From Halomarina salina (GTDB lineage Archaea > Halobacteriota > Halobacteria > Halobacteriales > Haloarculaceae): a DNA stretch of 64,000 nt. Below are positions 34,005 through 42,361 of this stretch, one piece after another. The DNA lies in contig NZ_JALLGW010000003.1 in assembly GCF_023074835.1 (NCBI RefSeq), positions 186,001 through 250,000 on the forward strand. The letters run 5' to 3'. A program made the position numbers and the translations under genes. Position 1 is the stretch's first letter. Each line of letters opens with the position of its first letter. The notes below the pieces were generated by a model. That model was not told the DNA's origin, searched no databases, and saw nothing but the letters and a program-made list of their open reading frames with translations.

Positions 34005-36212
34005 ATGACACACGAGGACGGGTCGGTCCCCGAGGCGTCGGCCTCGACCATCGACGACCTGCTACAGGAGATGACGCTCGAAGAGAAGGCGGGACAGCTC
34101 GTCGGGAGTTTCGTCGGGAAACTCGGCGAGGCCGAACGCTCGCCCGAAGACGTCGAGCGAGAGATCGTCGACTCCGGCGTCGGTGCCGTCTCACCGTTCG
34201 GTATCGGCATCTCGACGCGCGACGACCCCGAACTGGCGGTGGAGACGGCGAACCGACTCCAGCGGGTCGCCGTCGAGGAGACCAGGCTCGGCATCCCGCT
34301 GCTCGTCCCCGTCGACGCCGTCCACGGCCACGCGTACATCAACGGCGCCACGGTGTTCCCCCACAGCATCGGCATGGCGGCGACGCGTGACCCTGACCTC
34401 GTCGAACGCGCCGGAACGGCCACGTCGCGGGAACTGACGGCGACGGGCGCGACGCTGAACTACGGGCCGACCTGCGACGTCGCCCGCGACCAGCGCTGGG
34501 GGCGCGTCTTCGAGACGTACGGCGAGAGCGCGTACCTCTGTGGCGAACTCGCGGCGGCCGAGATTCGAGGGCTCCACGCACCGGACGACCCGATGGGGGT
34601 CACGGCGAAGCACTTCCCGGCGTACGGCCAGCCAGCGCGCGGCGAGGACGCCTCGGCCGTCGACGTCTCGGAGTCGTCGCTCCGGCGGGACTTCCTCCCG
34701 CCGTTCGAGCGCGTCCTCGACGCCGCGGACGTGGTGATGCCCTGTTACAACTCCATCGACGGCGAACCGGGGCACTCCTCCGAGCGCTTCCTGACGGACC
34801 TGCTGCGCGGCGAGTTCGGCTTCGACGGCGTCGTCACGTCCGACTGGGGCGGTGTCGACCACCTCTACCAGTACCACCGCACGGCCGACTCGCGGTCGAC
34901 CGCCGCACGGCAGGCGTTCGAAGCGGGCCTCGACCTGGTCTCCGTCGGCGGTCCCGACTACGCCGAGACGCTCTGCGAACTCGTCAGGAACGAGGAGCTC
35001 TCCGAGCGCCGGCTCACCGAGAGCGCCCGGGCGGTCCTCGAACTGAAGGCCTCGCTCGGCCTGTTCGAGGACCCGTACGTCGACCCGGAGCGCGTCGGCG
35101 AGGACGTCGGCTGCGCGGCCCACCGCGACCTGTCGCTGGACGCCGCCCGCGACTCGATGACGCTGCTGGAGAACGACGGCACGCTCCCGTTCGACGAGTC
35201 GGTCGACGACGTGCTCGTCACCGGACCGAACGCCGACGACCTGCACCACCAGTTCGGCGGGTGGAGCGTGATGGACGAGTCGAACCTGGAGGGCGTGACG
35301 GTCCGAGAGGGCATCGAGGCCGTCGTCGGCGAGGAACGCGTGACCTACGAACAGGGCGCGAGCATCACCGAACGACTCGACGTGGAGGCGGCGGCCGACG
35401 CCGCCAGCGACGCCGACGCCGCCGTCGTCGTCCTCGGCGAGGACTGGTACCTCCACGAGTTCGGCCCCCGCGAGGTGAGCCAGCCGACCGGCGAGTTCCC
35501 GACCCGGACGCAACTGGAACTGCCTCCTGCCCAGCGCGACCTGCTGGAGGCGGTGACGGAGACGGGGACGCCGACGGCGCTCGTGGTGATAGCGGGCCGT
35601 CCGCTGTCGATTCCGTGGGCAGCAGAGCACGTCCCCGGAGTCCTGTTCGCGTACTATCCCGGCATGGACGGCGGGACGGCCGTCGCGGAGACGCTGTTCG
35701 GCCGGAACGACCCGAGCGGCCGGTTACCCATCTCGGTCCCCCGCTCGACCGGTCACCTGCCGACGCGGTTCGACCACCTGCGCCACCCGACGCCCATCGG
35801 CGACGCCGAGCACCCGCCCTCGTACGACCCGCTGTACGCGTTCGGCCACGGCCTGACCTACACCGACTTCGAGGTGCGTGACCTGCGCCTGTCGTCGGCG
35901 ACGGTCGGCACGGCCGGGACGGTCACCGCGTCGGTGACCGTCGAGAACCTCGGCGAGCGCTCGAGCGCACGCGCGGTCGACCTGTTCGTCGAGGACGTCG
36001 TCAGTTCGCGGGTGACGCCCGTCCGCGAGCACGTCGGCTGTGCGAAGGCACGGCTCGACCCCGGCGAGGAGACGACGCTCTCGATGGACGTCGCGGTCGA
36101 GGACCTCGCGGTCCACGGGCGGGACTACGAGCGGGTCGAACCGGGGGCGTTCGTCTTCGAGTGCGCCGACGAGCGGGTGGAGCTGACCGTGGAATCGCGC
36201 TCGTCGATGTAG
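34005..36212 (+). CDS. Beta-glucosidase/beta-xylosidase, GH3
   Basis: 735 residues with the three GH3 parts: TIM barrel (about 15-330), alpha/beta sandwich (about 370-590) and a fibronectin-III-like C-terminal domain (about 620-735). The nucleophile is Asp280 in VVTSDWGG; KHFPAYG and the early EEKAGQLVG segment are family motifs. There is no signal peptide, so it acts in the cytoplasm on short oligosaccharides. The sugar specificity cannot be read from the sequence; xylo- or gluco-oligosaccharides are the obvious choices here. It is convergent with the xacA-like gene. Confidence 0.93.
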   Translation: MTHEDGSVPEASASTIDDLLQEMTLEEKAGQLVGSFVGKLGEAERSPEDVEREIVDSGVGAVSPFGIGISTRDDPELAVETANRLQRVAVEETRLGIPLLVPVDAVHGHAYINGATVFPHSIGMAATRDPDLVERAGTATSRELTATGATLNYGPTCDVARDQRWGRVFETYGESAYLCGELAAAEIRGLHAPDDPMGVTAKHFPAYGQPARGEDASAVDVSESSLRRDFLPPFERVLDAADVVMPCYNSIDGEPGHSSERFLTDLLRGEFGFDGVVTSDWGGVDHLYQYHRTADSRSTAARQAFEAGLDLVSVGGPDYAETLCELVRNEELSERRLTESARAVLELKASLGLFEDPYVDPERVGEDVGCAAHRDLSLDAARDSMTLLENDGTLPFDESVDDVLVTGPNADDLHHQFGGWSVMDESNLEGVTVREGIEAVVGEERVTYEQGASITERLDVEAAADAASDADAAVVVLGEDWYLHEFGPREVSQPTGEFPTRTQLELPPAQRDLLEAVTETGTPTALVVIAGRPLSIPWAAEHVPGVLFAYYPGMDGGTAVAETLFGRNDPSGRLPISVPRSTGHLPTRFDHLRHPTPIGDAEHPPSYDPLYAFGHGLTYTDFEVRDLRLSSATVGTAGTVTASVTVENLGERSSARAVDLFVEDVVSSRVTPVREHVGCAKARLDPGEETTLSMDVAVEDLAVHGRDYERVEPGAFVFECADERVELTVESRSSM

Positions 36213-36291
36213 TCGCGGGACCGGGGACCGTCGGTATTCCTGTGCGAAGAAATGCGCGAGCACTGCGAGGAGGTTCGCCGCCGTACTGCCG

Positions 36292-37383
36292 TCAGTTCCG
36301 GTTCGACCCGACCACGACGCGCTCGCCGGTGTCGGCCGCCTCGTAGACGGCGGCGATGGCTCGCAGGTCGGCCAGTCCGTGTTCGCCGTCCGGGTGGGGT
36401 GACGCCCCGGAGAGCAGGCAGTCCGCGAAGTAGTCGAACTCCTCGGTCATCTGATTCACCGGCGGCACCTGTACCTCGACGCGCTGTTCGCCACTGCGGA
36501 CGGTCATGAACCTCGTCTGGTCGGGGTAGAAGACGGGCTCGAGCAGGATTTCGCCCTCGGTGCCGACGACGCGGAAGCTGCTGGCGCGCTGGGCGTTCTG
36601 ACTCGCGGTACAGCTCACTTCCGTCCCGTCGTCGAAGGTGGCCTCGAAACTGGCGTGTTCGTCGGGGACGTCGGCGAACGCCTCGTGTTCGGCGGTGAAC
36701 TGCGCGCCGACCGACACCGGGTCGGCGTCGAGGACGAACCGCGCGGTGTTGAGCGGGTAGATGCCGAGGTCCATCACGGTCGCGCCGTAGCCGGTGAGGT
36801 CGGGGTCCAGCCGCCACTGGTCGGGGTCCGGGATGACCTCCATGAGTCGCTGGGACATGTGGCCGTGGACCTGCACCGGGTCGCCGATTTCGCCGTCGCG
36901 GACGAGTTCCCGCGCCCGCCGGACCGCCGGGTCGGTCTGCATCCGGTAGGCGACCATCAGCGGGACGTCTCCCGACTCGGCCGCCGCGACGACCCGTTCG
37001 GCGCGCTCGACGCTCGCCTCGATGGGTTTCTCGCAGAGCACGGCCTTCCCGTACTCCGCGGCGGCCTCGACGTACGGCAGGTGGAGGGCGTTCGGCGTGA
37101 CGACGTAGACGGCGTCGTAGGCGTCTCTGGCCTCGCCGTCGAGGAACTCGTCGTAGGTGAGCGCGTCGGTGACGGTGTCGGTGTCCGCGGCGACGCGGTC
37201 TGCCTTCTCGTGTGACCCGCTGACGACGACGGTCGTCTCGCAGAACGTCGACGACTCGATGGCGGGCATGGCCTCCTCTCGCGTCCACCAGCCGAGGCCG
37301 ACCAGTGCGAAGCGGACGGTCCCGTCCTCCGAGCGCTGCCAGTCCCGCCGGTCGAACCCGTCGACCCCTTGCTCGAACATCAT
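36292..37383 (-). CDS. xacA: D-xylose 1-dehydrogenase (NADP+), Gfo/Idh/MocA family
   Basis: 363 residues. [25 protein letters not shown] at the start (positions 9-33), [35 protein letters not shown] and LLEPVFYP closely follow the haloarchaeal xylose dehydrogenases characterised in Haloarcula marismortui and H. volcanii (from memory). These oxidise D-xylose to xylonolactone, the first step of the oxidative pathway. The start (37383, or 37380 one codon later) follows a minus-strand CCTATTTGTA at 37406-37415, 23-32 nt upstream. xacD- and xacF-like genes lie 7-10 kb away. Confidence 0.92.
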   Translation of the reverse strand: MMFEQGVDGFDRRDWQRSEDGTVRFALVGLGWWTREEAMPAIESSTFCETTVVVSGSHEKADRVAADTDTVTDALTYDEFLDGEARDAYDAVYVVTPNALHLPYVEAAAEYGKAVLCEKPIEASVERAERVVAAAESGDVPLMVAYRMQTDPAVRRARELVRDGEIGDPVQVHGHMSQRLMEVIPDPDQWRLDPDLTGYGATVMDLGIYPLNTARFVLDADPVSVGAQFTAEHEAFADVPDEHASFEATFDDGTEVSCTASQNAQRASSFRVVGTEGEILLEPVFYPDQTRFMTVRSGEQRVEVQVPPVNQMTEEFDYFADCLLSGASPHPDGEHGLADLRAIAAVYEAADTGERVVVGSNRN

Positions 37384-37405
37384 ACTCGCTCCTGTGTCCG
37401 TCGCG

Positions 37406-37415
37406 TACAAATAGG
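37406..37415 (-). promoter_or_regulatory. TATA-like box of the xacA-like gene
   Basis: On the minus strand CCTATTTGTA lies 23-32 nt before the start codon, consistent with a leaderless message. No clear dyad is seen beside it. Confidence 0.5.
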
Positions 37416-37528
37416 CTCGTACTCCGGTCGATTCTCGCGATGGGTGACCGTCGTCGAGCGCGCGGCCTGTAGCCTACCGCTGCCGTATCACCAAGAGCCA
37501 AGTACTGCTGGCCACCCAGTGTCGACCG

Positions 37529-37633
37529 ATGGTATCGGACTGCCCGCAGTGTAGCGGAAGGGTCGAACGGACCAGTCGCGGCGACGTCGTCTGTGGGGAG
37601 TGCGGGTTCGCCCCGCCCCACGGCGCCGACTGA
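37529..37633 (+). CDS. Zinc-ribbon microprotein (34 residues)
   Basis: An ATG at 37529 opens a 34-codon ORF with two CPxC-type knuckles: CPQC at 5-8 and CGEC at 22-25, giving a C-x2-C-x13-C-x2-C zinc ribbon like the N-terminus of TFIIB or the small zinc-finger proteins common in haloarchaea. The ORF ends with TGA at 37631. It lies in the 427-bp gap between the xacA-like and SDR genes. It could be a stand-alone microprotein or the surviving N-terminus of a larger TFB-like gene; I see no downstream continuation. Confidence 0.6.
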   Translation: MVSDCPQCSGRVERTSRGDVVCGECGFAPPHGAD

Positions 37634-37810
37634 CGCGACGCGGTTCGGCCGACGCCGAGACGACACCGAGCGCCCCACCATGCGACGGCCTCGACCGCGG
37701 TCTGTGTCCAGGTTCGTCGCGGATAGCGGCGCGTCCGTCGACGGCCCTCTGCACTCACGAGTCCGGAGTCCCCGAGTGTCCGACCGCCCGAGCATCCCGA
37801 GCGCGTCGCC

Positions 37811-38731
37811 TCAGCCGAACGACGGGCCGTCGACGGACTCGTTCCGGGCGTCCCGCCAGGTGTGCTCCGCCTCCCAGCCGAGGTCCTCCCGTGCCTTCGC
37901 CGTCGTGAACGCGCACTCCTCGCCCTCGACGTCGAACGGGTCGGGCAGGTCGCCGCCCGTCACCGCCTCGAACAGGCGCTCGGTGTCGACGCCCGCGTAG
38001 TTGTCCGGCGCGTGAGCGAGGTACGGTTCGTGGCCGTCGAGGTCCGTCCGAATCGACCGGACGAACTGGTCGGCGAGGTCGCGGACGTCGACGTACGACC
38101 AGAAGTTGCCGACGCCGGGCGGGCGGGTGCCCGGTTCGATGGCCCCGATGTCGACAGCCTCGCGGTTGGCGGTGGTCTGGTACGCGCCGGGGTACTGCAC
38201 CCACGAGGGGCGAATCGAGGCGACCTGGACCCCGTAGCGCCGGACCACCATCTCGGCGACCTCCTCCCCCGCCACCTTCGACGTGCCGTAGGGGTCCTCC
38301 GGGCGCATCGGGTGGGACTCGTCGATGGGGAGGTAGTCGGGCAGCAGGAGGTCCTCCGAGAAGGGGAACCCGTAGGCGGACTCGCTGGACGCCCACGAGA
38401 CGCGCGCACCAACGCGACCCGCCGCGGTGAGGACGTTGTACGTCGAGAGCGTGTTGTTCGAGAAGACGCGCGACCCGGCGTGCGAGGTCGGGTCGGGGAT
38501 GGCGGCGAGGTGGACCACGGCGTCCGGGTCGGCGCTGTCGAGCAGTTCGAGCGTCTCGCCCGCGTCGGTGAGGTCCGCCTCGTAGAAGTCGACGTTCTCG
38601 ACGCGTTCGTCGGGCGTGTACCGGTCGATACAGACGACGTCGCTCCCGTCGGTCGCGAGTCGGTCGACGACCCAGCGCCCGACGCCGCCGAGGCCGCCGG
38701 TCACGGCTACCACGTCTGAATGGTCGCTCAT
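37811..38731 (-). CDS. Extended SDR, candidate uronate or L-arabinose dehydrogenase
   Basis: 306 residues with the cofactor motif TGGLGGVG (10-17), the AIPDPTSH loop and the catalytic YGTSK (YxxxK) near 150-154 with Ser in WASSESAYG. The extended-SDR family includes NAD-dependent uronate dehydrogenases and the L-arabinose dehydrogenase (XacB) of H. volcanii; both would suit a locus handling glucuronoarabinoxylan, and the sequence does not decide. The start at 38731 places the Rossmann motif correctly. It is divergent from a Gfo/Idh/MocA gene and downstream of the zinc-ribbon ORF. Confidence 0.85.
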   Translation of the reverse strand: MSDHSDVVAVTGGLGGVGRWVVDRLATDGSDVVCIDRYTPDERVENVDFYEADLTDAGETLELLDSADPDAVVHLAAIPDPTSHAGSRVFSNNTLSTYNVLTAAGRVGARVSWASSESAYGFPFSEDLLLPDYLPIDESHPMRPEDPYGTSKVAGEEVAEMVVRRYGVQVASIRPSWVQYPGAYQTTANREAVDIGAIEPGTRPPGVGNFWSYVDVRDLADQFVRSIRTDLDGHEPYLAHAPDNYAGVDTERLFEAVTGGDLPDPFDVEGEECAFTTAKAREDLGWEAEHTWRDARNESVDGPSFG

Positions 38732-38874
38732 CGTCCGTGAGTGGACGGTCGCGTGCTTCAATCCACGGACACCGGCGAGGGCGTGAGGCCGCTGGATAGC
38801 TGAGAGGTGACGCCACCACGACGTCGGATTGCCGGTTCCCGTAGGGTGAACCGCACCGTCGCGAACGTCCCGCC

Positions 38875-39969
38875 GTGACGATTCGAATCGTGCTGGTCGG
38901 CACCGGTAATCAGGGTGCGGCGTGGGCGCGGGAGTTCCTCCCGGCGAACGAGGCGGACGGCACCGTCGAGGTGGTCGCGGCCGTCGACCCCGACGAGGAG
39001 GCGCTCGAACGCGGCCGCGAACTGCTCGACCTCCCATCCGAGCGCTGTTACGCCTCCACCGAGGCAGCCATCGAGGAACGGGAGGCCGACGCGCTGGCGC
39101 TCGTCGTCCCGCCGCACGTCCGCGAACCGCTGGTGGACCTCGCGGTCGAACACGGACTCGACCTGCTCTGTGAGAAACCGCTGGCCCACGCCATGGAGAG
39201 TGCGGCGCGCATCGTTCAGCGCACCGAGGACGCGGGTCTGAAGGTCGGCGTGACGATGACCCAGCGGTTCCGTCGGGACGTGCGGACCCTCCGCCGGCAC
39301 GTCCGCTCGGGCGAGTACGGTCCGGTCGACAACTGCTACTGCCGATACGCGACCAACGCTCGCTCCTACGGCACCTGGAAGCCCGAGCGACTGTACGACG
39401 AGGAACACCACCCGATGCTCGTCGAGGGGGCCATCCACCACCTCGACCTGCTCGCGGACCTGGTCGACGACCGGGTTCGGACGGTGTTCTGCAACGCCTG
39501 GAACCCCGAACACTCCGAGTTCGCGGGTGCGCCGAACGCGACCGTCCACCTCGTCACCGAGGGGGGGACGAGCGTCACTTACGAAGGGCTGAACACCGTC
39601 GCGGCGACGTTCAACGGGTGGGGCGCGGAGCACGTTCGCGTCGACTGCGTGGACGCGACGCTGGCGCTCGACGGCCACGAACTGCGGGCGTTCCCGTACG
39701 ACCGCGACGCGGAGGGGTTCACTGGGGGCACCCGCTTCGAAGAGGGGACGCCGATACCCCTCGACGAGCGGGCGAAGTGGGGCAACGCGTGGCTCGTCGA
39801 GCAGTTCGCCGACTGGTGTTCGGGCGGCGACGCGATGGAGACGAACGCGCGGGACAACCTGCGGTCGATGGCCACCGTGTTCGCCGCCATCGAGAGCGCC
39901 GAGACCGGCGAGGCGGTCGACGTGCCGTCGCTCCTCGCCGACGTCGAGACCGCGGCCCGAGAGGTCTGA
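38875..39969 (+). CDS. Gfo/Idh/MocA family oxidoreductase
   Basis: 364 residues with the Rossmann motif VGTGNQGAAWA (8-18), LCEKPLAHAM near 100 (family Lys-Pro signature) and a C-terminal substrate domain with EEHHPMLVEGAIHHLDLLADL. The start codon is GTG at 38875. It is distinct from both the xacA-like and the first oxidoreductase. The likely substrate is a sugar, sugar acid or inositol; unknown. It is divergent from the extended SDR gene with a 143-bp gap. Confidence 0.87.
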   Translation: MTIRIVLVGTGNQGAAWAREFLPANEADGTVEVVAAVDPDEEALERGRELLDLPSERCYASTEAAIEEREADALALVVPPHVREPLVDLAVEHGLDLLCEKPLAHAMESAARIVQRTEDAGLKVGVTMTQRFRRDVRTLRRHVRSGEYGPVDNCYCRYATNARSYGTWKPERLYDEEHHPMLVEGAIHHLDLLADLVDDRVRTVFCNAWNPEHSEFAGAPNATVHLVTEGGTSVTYEGLNTVAATFNGWGAEHVRVDCVDATLALDGHELRAFPYDRDAEGFTGGTRFEEGTPIPLDERAKWGNAWLVEQFADWCSGGDAMETNARDNLRSMATVFAAIESAETGEAVDVPSLLADVETAAREV

Positions 39970-40031
39970 GATAGGTCGCGGCAGTCACGAGCGTGTCCTC
40001 ACGAGGTGTCGTCGCGGGTGCTGGCTCCCAG

Positions 40032-40775
40032 TCAGCCGTCGTACCCCTCGATGGCTTCGCGAGGCTCGACGTTCTGGAGGTTCGGGGGGACGTGCTCGCC
40101 AACGTCGTCGACGGGCGTCGCCCACTCGACGGCGTTCGCCAGGACGTGCTGGACCTCGGAATCGTGGTAGATGGGGAGCGTCTCGTGACCGGGTCGGAAG
40201 AAGAAGACGCGGCCCTTCCCACGCCGCCAGCAACACCCCGAGCGGAACACCTCGCCACCCTCGAACCACGAGGTGAACACCACCGAGTCGGGCGTCGGCA
40301 CGTCGAACGGTTCGCCGTACATCTCCGTCCGCTCCAGTTCGATGCAGTCGTCGACGCCGGCGGCGATGGGGTGGCCGGGGTCGGTCACCCACAGCCGTTC
40401 GCGCTCGTCTGCCTCGCGCCATTTCAGGGACCCCGTGGTCCCGAGCAGTCGCCGGAACGGTTTCGACAGCGCCGACGAGTGGAGGAGGAGCAGGCCCATC
40501 CCGCCGCGGACGTGGTCGGCGACGCGGTCGGCCACCTCGTCGCTCACCTCGTCGTGGGCGACGTGTCCCCACCAGACGAGGACGTCGGTGTCGGCCAGCA
40601 CCGACTCCGTCAGGCCGTGCGCTGGCTCCTGTAGCGTCGCCGTCTGCGTGTCGAACCCCCGTTCGGCGAGCGCGTCGGCGATAGTCCCGTGGATGCCGTC
40701 GGGGTAGATGGCCGCCACCTCGTCGTCTTCGCGTTCGTGGACGTACTCGTTCCAGACCGTGACCGTCTGCGTCAT
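40032..40775 (-). CDS. ThuA-like (trehalose utilisation) domain protein
   Basis: 247 residues with the ThuA fold, a class-I glutamine-amidotransferase-like domain: [10 protein letters not shown] at the start, [21 protein letters not shown] near 65-85, [19 protein letters not shown] near 93-111 and [15 protein letters not shown] near 203. Such proteins are found in sugar clusters together with Gfo/Idh oxidoreductases; in rhizobia ThuA works with ThuB on 3-keto-disaccharides. The neighbouring oxidoreductase makes a similar keto-sugar role possible but unproved. It is convergent with that gene. Confidence 0.8.
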   Translation of the reverse strand: MTQTVTVWNEYVHEREDDEVAAIYPDGIHGTIADALAERGFDTQTATLQEPAHGLTESVLADTDVLVWWGHVAHDEVSDEVADRVADHVRGGMGLLLLHSSALSKPFRRLLGTTGSLKWREADERERLWVTDPGHPIAAGVDDCIELERTEMYGEPFDVPTPDSVVFTSWFEGGEVFRSGCCWRRGKGRVFFFRPGHETLPIYHDSEVQHVLANAVEWATPVDDVGEHVPPNLQNVEPREAIEGYDG

Positions 40776-40863
40776 ACCTGACCGTGGCGGGAGCGCTCGA
40801 AACTGGTTGCCGAAGCGGCAATCGGCGTCGAAAACTGGGAGTTCGCTGCCCGAGGACGCCGGC

Positions 40864-42231
40864 CTACTCGAACCCGAACAGCTCCTTCGGGCGGTCGTAC
40901 GCGACGTGTTCGGCCAGGTCGTGCGCGACGTCCGTCGGCATCCGGCCCTGCTCGACCTGCGTTCCGAGGACGTTCGCCAGCGTGCGGCGGAACATCTCGA
41001 ACCGGGAGTCGAACGACAGCAGTTTCCGCGAGTCGCTGACCATCCCGGCGTGGTTGGCGAGCAGGTCGACCGACCCGACGTACTCCAGCTGGCGCTCCAT
41101 CCCGACGGGGCTGTCGTTGAACCACCAGGCGGGGCCGACGCTCACGTTCGGGAACGCGCGCGCGATGGTCGTGACGGTCGGGTAGTGGGTCGGGTCGACG
41201 ACGTAGAGGACGATATCCAGGTCGCCGTCGAACGCGTTGAGGAAGTGTCGCAGGCCCTCCGCTATCTCCACCTCGCCGGTCGTGACGGTGCCGCCCGCGG
41301 CCGACCCCAGCCGCTCGAACAGGTCGTCGCGGTAGTCGCGGACCGGGCCGATGTGGAGCTGCGTGACCCAGTCCGTCTCGACGTTCAGTTCGCCGATGTA
41401 CTCCAGCACGAACGCCTCGAACTCGCGGACCTGCTCGTCGGAGAGCGTCTCGCCGCGGCGCTCGGCCGCGTAGATGTCGGCGGCGCGCGAGCGCTCGACC
41501 GGCCGGGAGACGGGTTCGCGGACGCTCAGGTCGCTGGCCCGGCAGCCGTGGGCGGCGAAGTGGTCGTGGCTGGCGGCGAGGGCGTCGAGGAACCCCTCGA
41601 AGTCACCCGTCTCGACGCCGGTCGCGTCGGCCAGTTCCCGGACGAAGTCGCCCCAGTCGCGGTGGCCGACGTGAACCGCGCGGTCGGCGCGCCACGTCGG
41701 GAGGACGTCGACGCCCTCGACCTCGCGCGCGGCGCGGTCGTGCAGGTCGAGCGACGAGGTGGGGTCGTCGGTGCTGCAGACCACCTCGACGTTCATCTCG
41801 CGGAGCAGTTCCTGCGGGCGCTTCTCGTCGGCGTCGAGCTGGCGAGCCGTCTCCTCCCAGATGTCGTCGGCCGTCTCGGCGGAGATGGGCGTCTCGATGC
41901 CGAACCGCCGCTTCAGGTCGAGGTGGACCCACTCGTAGGTCGGGTTGCCCGCGAGGTCCGGGAACACCTCGGCGAGCGCGGTCCACTTCTCGCGGTTCGA
42001 GGCGTCGCCCGTGATGCGCTCCTCGGGGACGCCCCGCTTGCGCATCGCGGCCCAGACGTAGTGGTCGGTCGCGCCCTCGACCGCCCAGACGTCGTCCCAG
42101 CCCTCGTTCTCGACGACCTCTCGGACGTCGAGGTGGCTGTGCGGGTCGACGATCGGCAGGTCGGCGATACGCTCGTAGATGTCGTGAGCGGTCTCCGAGT
42201 CGAGGAGGTAGCGCTCGTCGAGGAACCCCAT
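40864..42231 (-). CDS. uxaC: Uronate isomerase (glucuronate isomerase)
   Basis: 455 residues of the UxaC family (EC 5.3.1.12), which interconverts D-glucuronate and D-fructuronate. The amidohydrolase metal motif DPHSHLD puts His31 and His33 at the metal site, and the C-terminus has [28 protein letters not shown], a UxaC signature. Together with GH67 (which releases glucuronate) and UxuA it makes most of the glucuronate branch. It is followed in the same direction by the ThuA-like gene (88-nt gap) and is divergent from the second GH3 gene. Confidence 0.95.
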   Translation of the reverse strand: MGFLDERYLLDSETAHDIYERIADLPIVDPHSHLDVREVVENEGWDDVWAVEGATDHYVWAAMRKRGVPEERITGDASNREKWTALAEVFPDLAGNPTYEWVHLDLKRRFGIETPISAETADDIWEETARQLDADEKRPQELLREMNVEVVCSTDDPTSSLDLHDRAAREVEGVDVLPTWRADRAVHVGHRDWGDFVRELADATGVETGDFEGFLDALAASHDHFAAHGCRASDLSVREPVSRPVERSRAADIYAAERRGETLSDEQVREFEAFVLEYIGELNVETDWVTQLHIGPVRDYRDDLFERLGSAAGGTVTTGEVEIAEGLRHFLNAFDGDLDIVLYVVDPTHYPTVTTIARAFPNVSVGPAWWFNDSPVGMERQLEYVGSVDLLANHAGMVSDSRKLLSFDSRFEMFRRTLANVLGTQVEQGRMPTDVAHDLAEHVAYDRPKELFGFE

Positions 42232-42361
42232 TGTCGACTGGACCGACGGCCAGCGGTGACAAAAACGTGGAGGTCACGGCGTTCCACCGACGGTGGTCTC
42301 GGCGCGGAGTCGGAGGAGGACCGAATCGTTAAGCCGTGGCCCGCTGAAGCCGCAGACTGTA

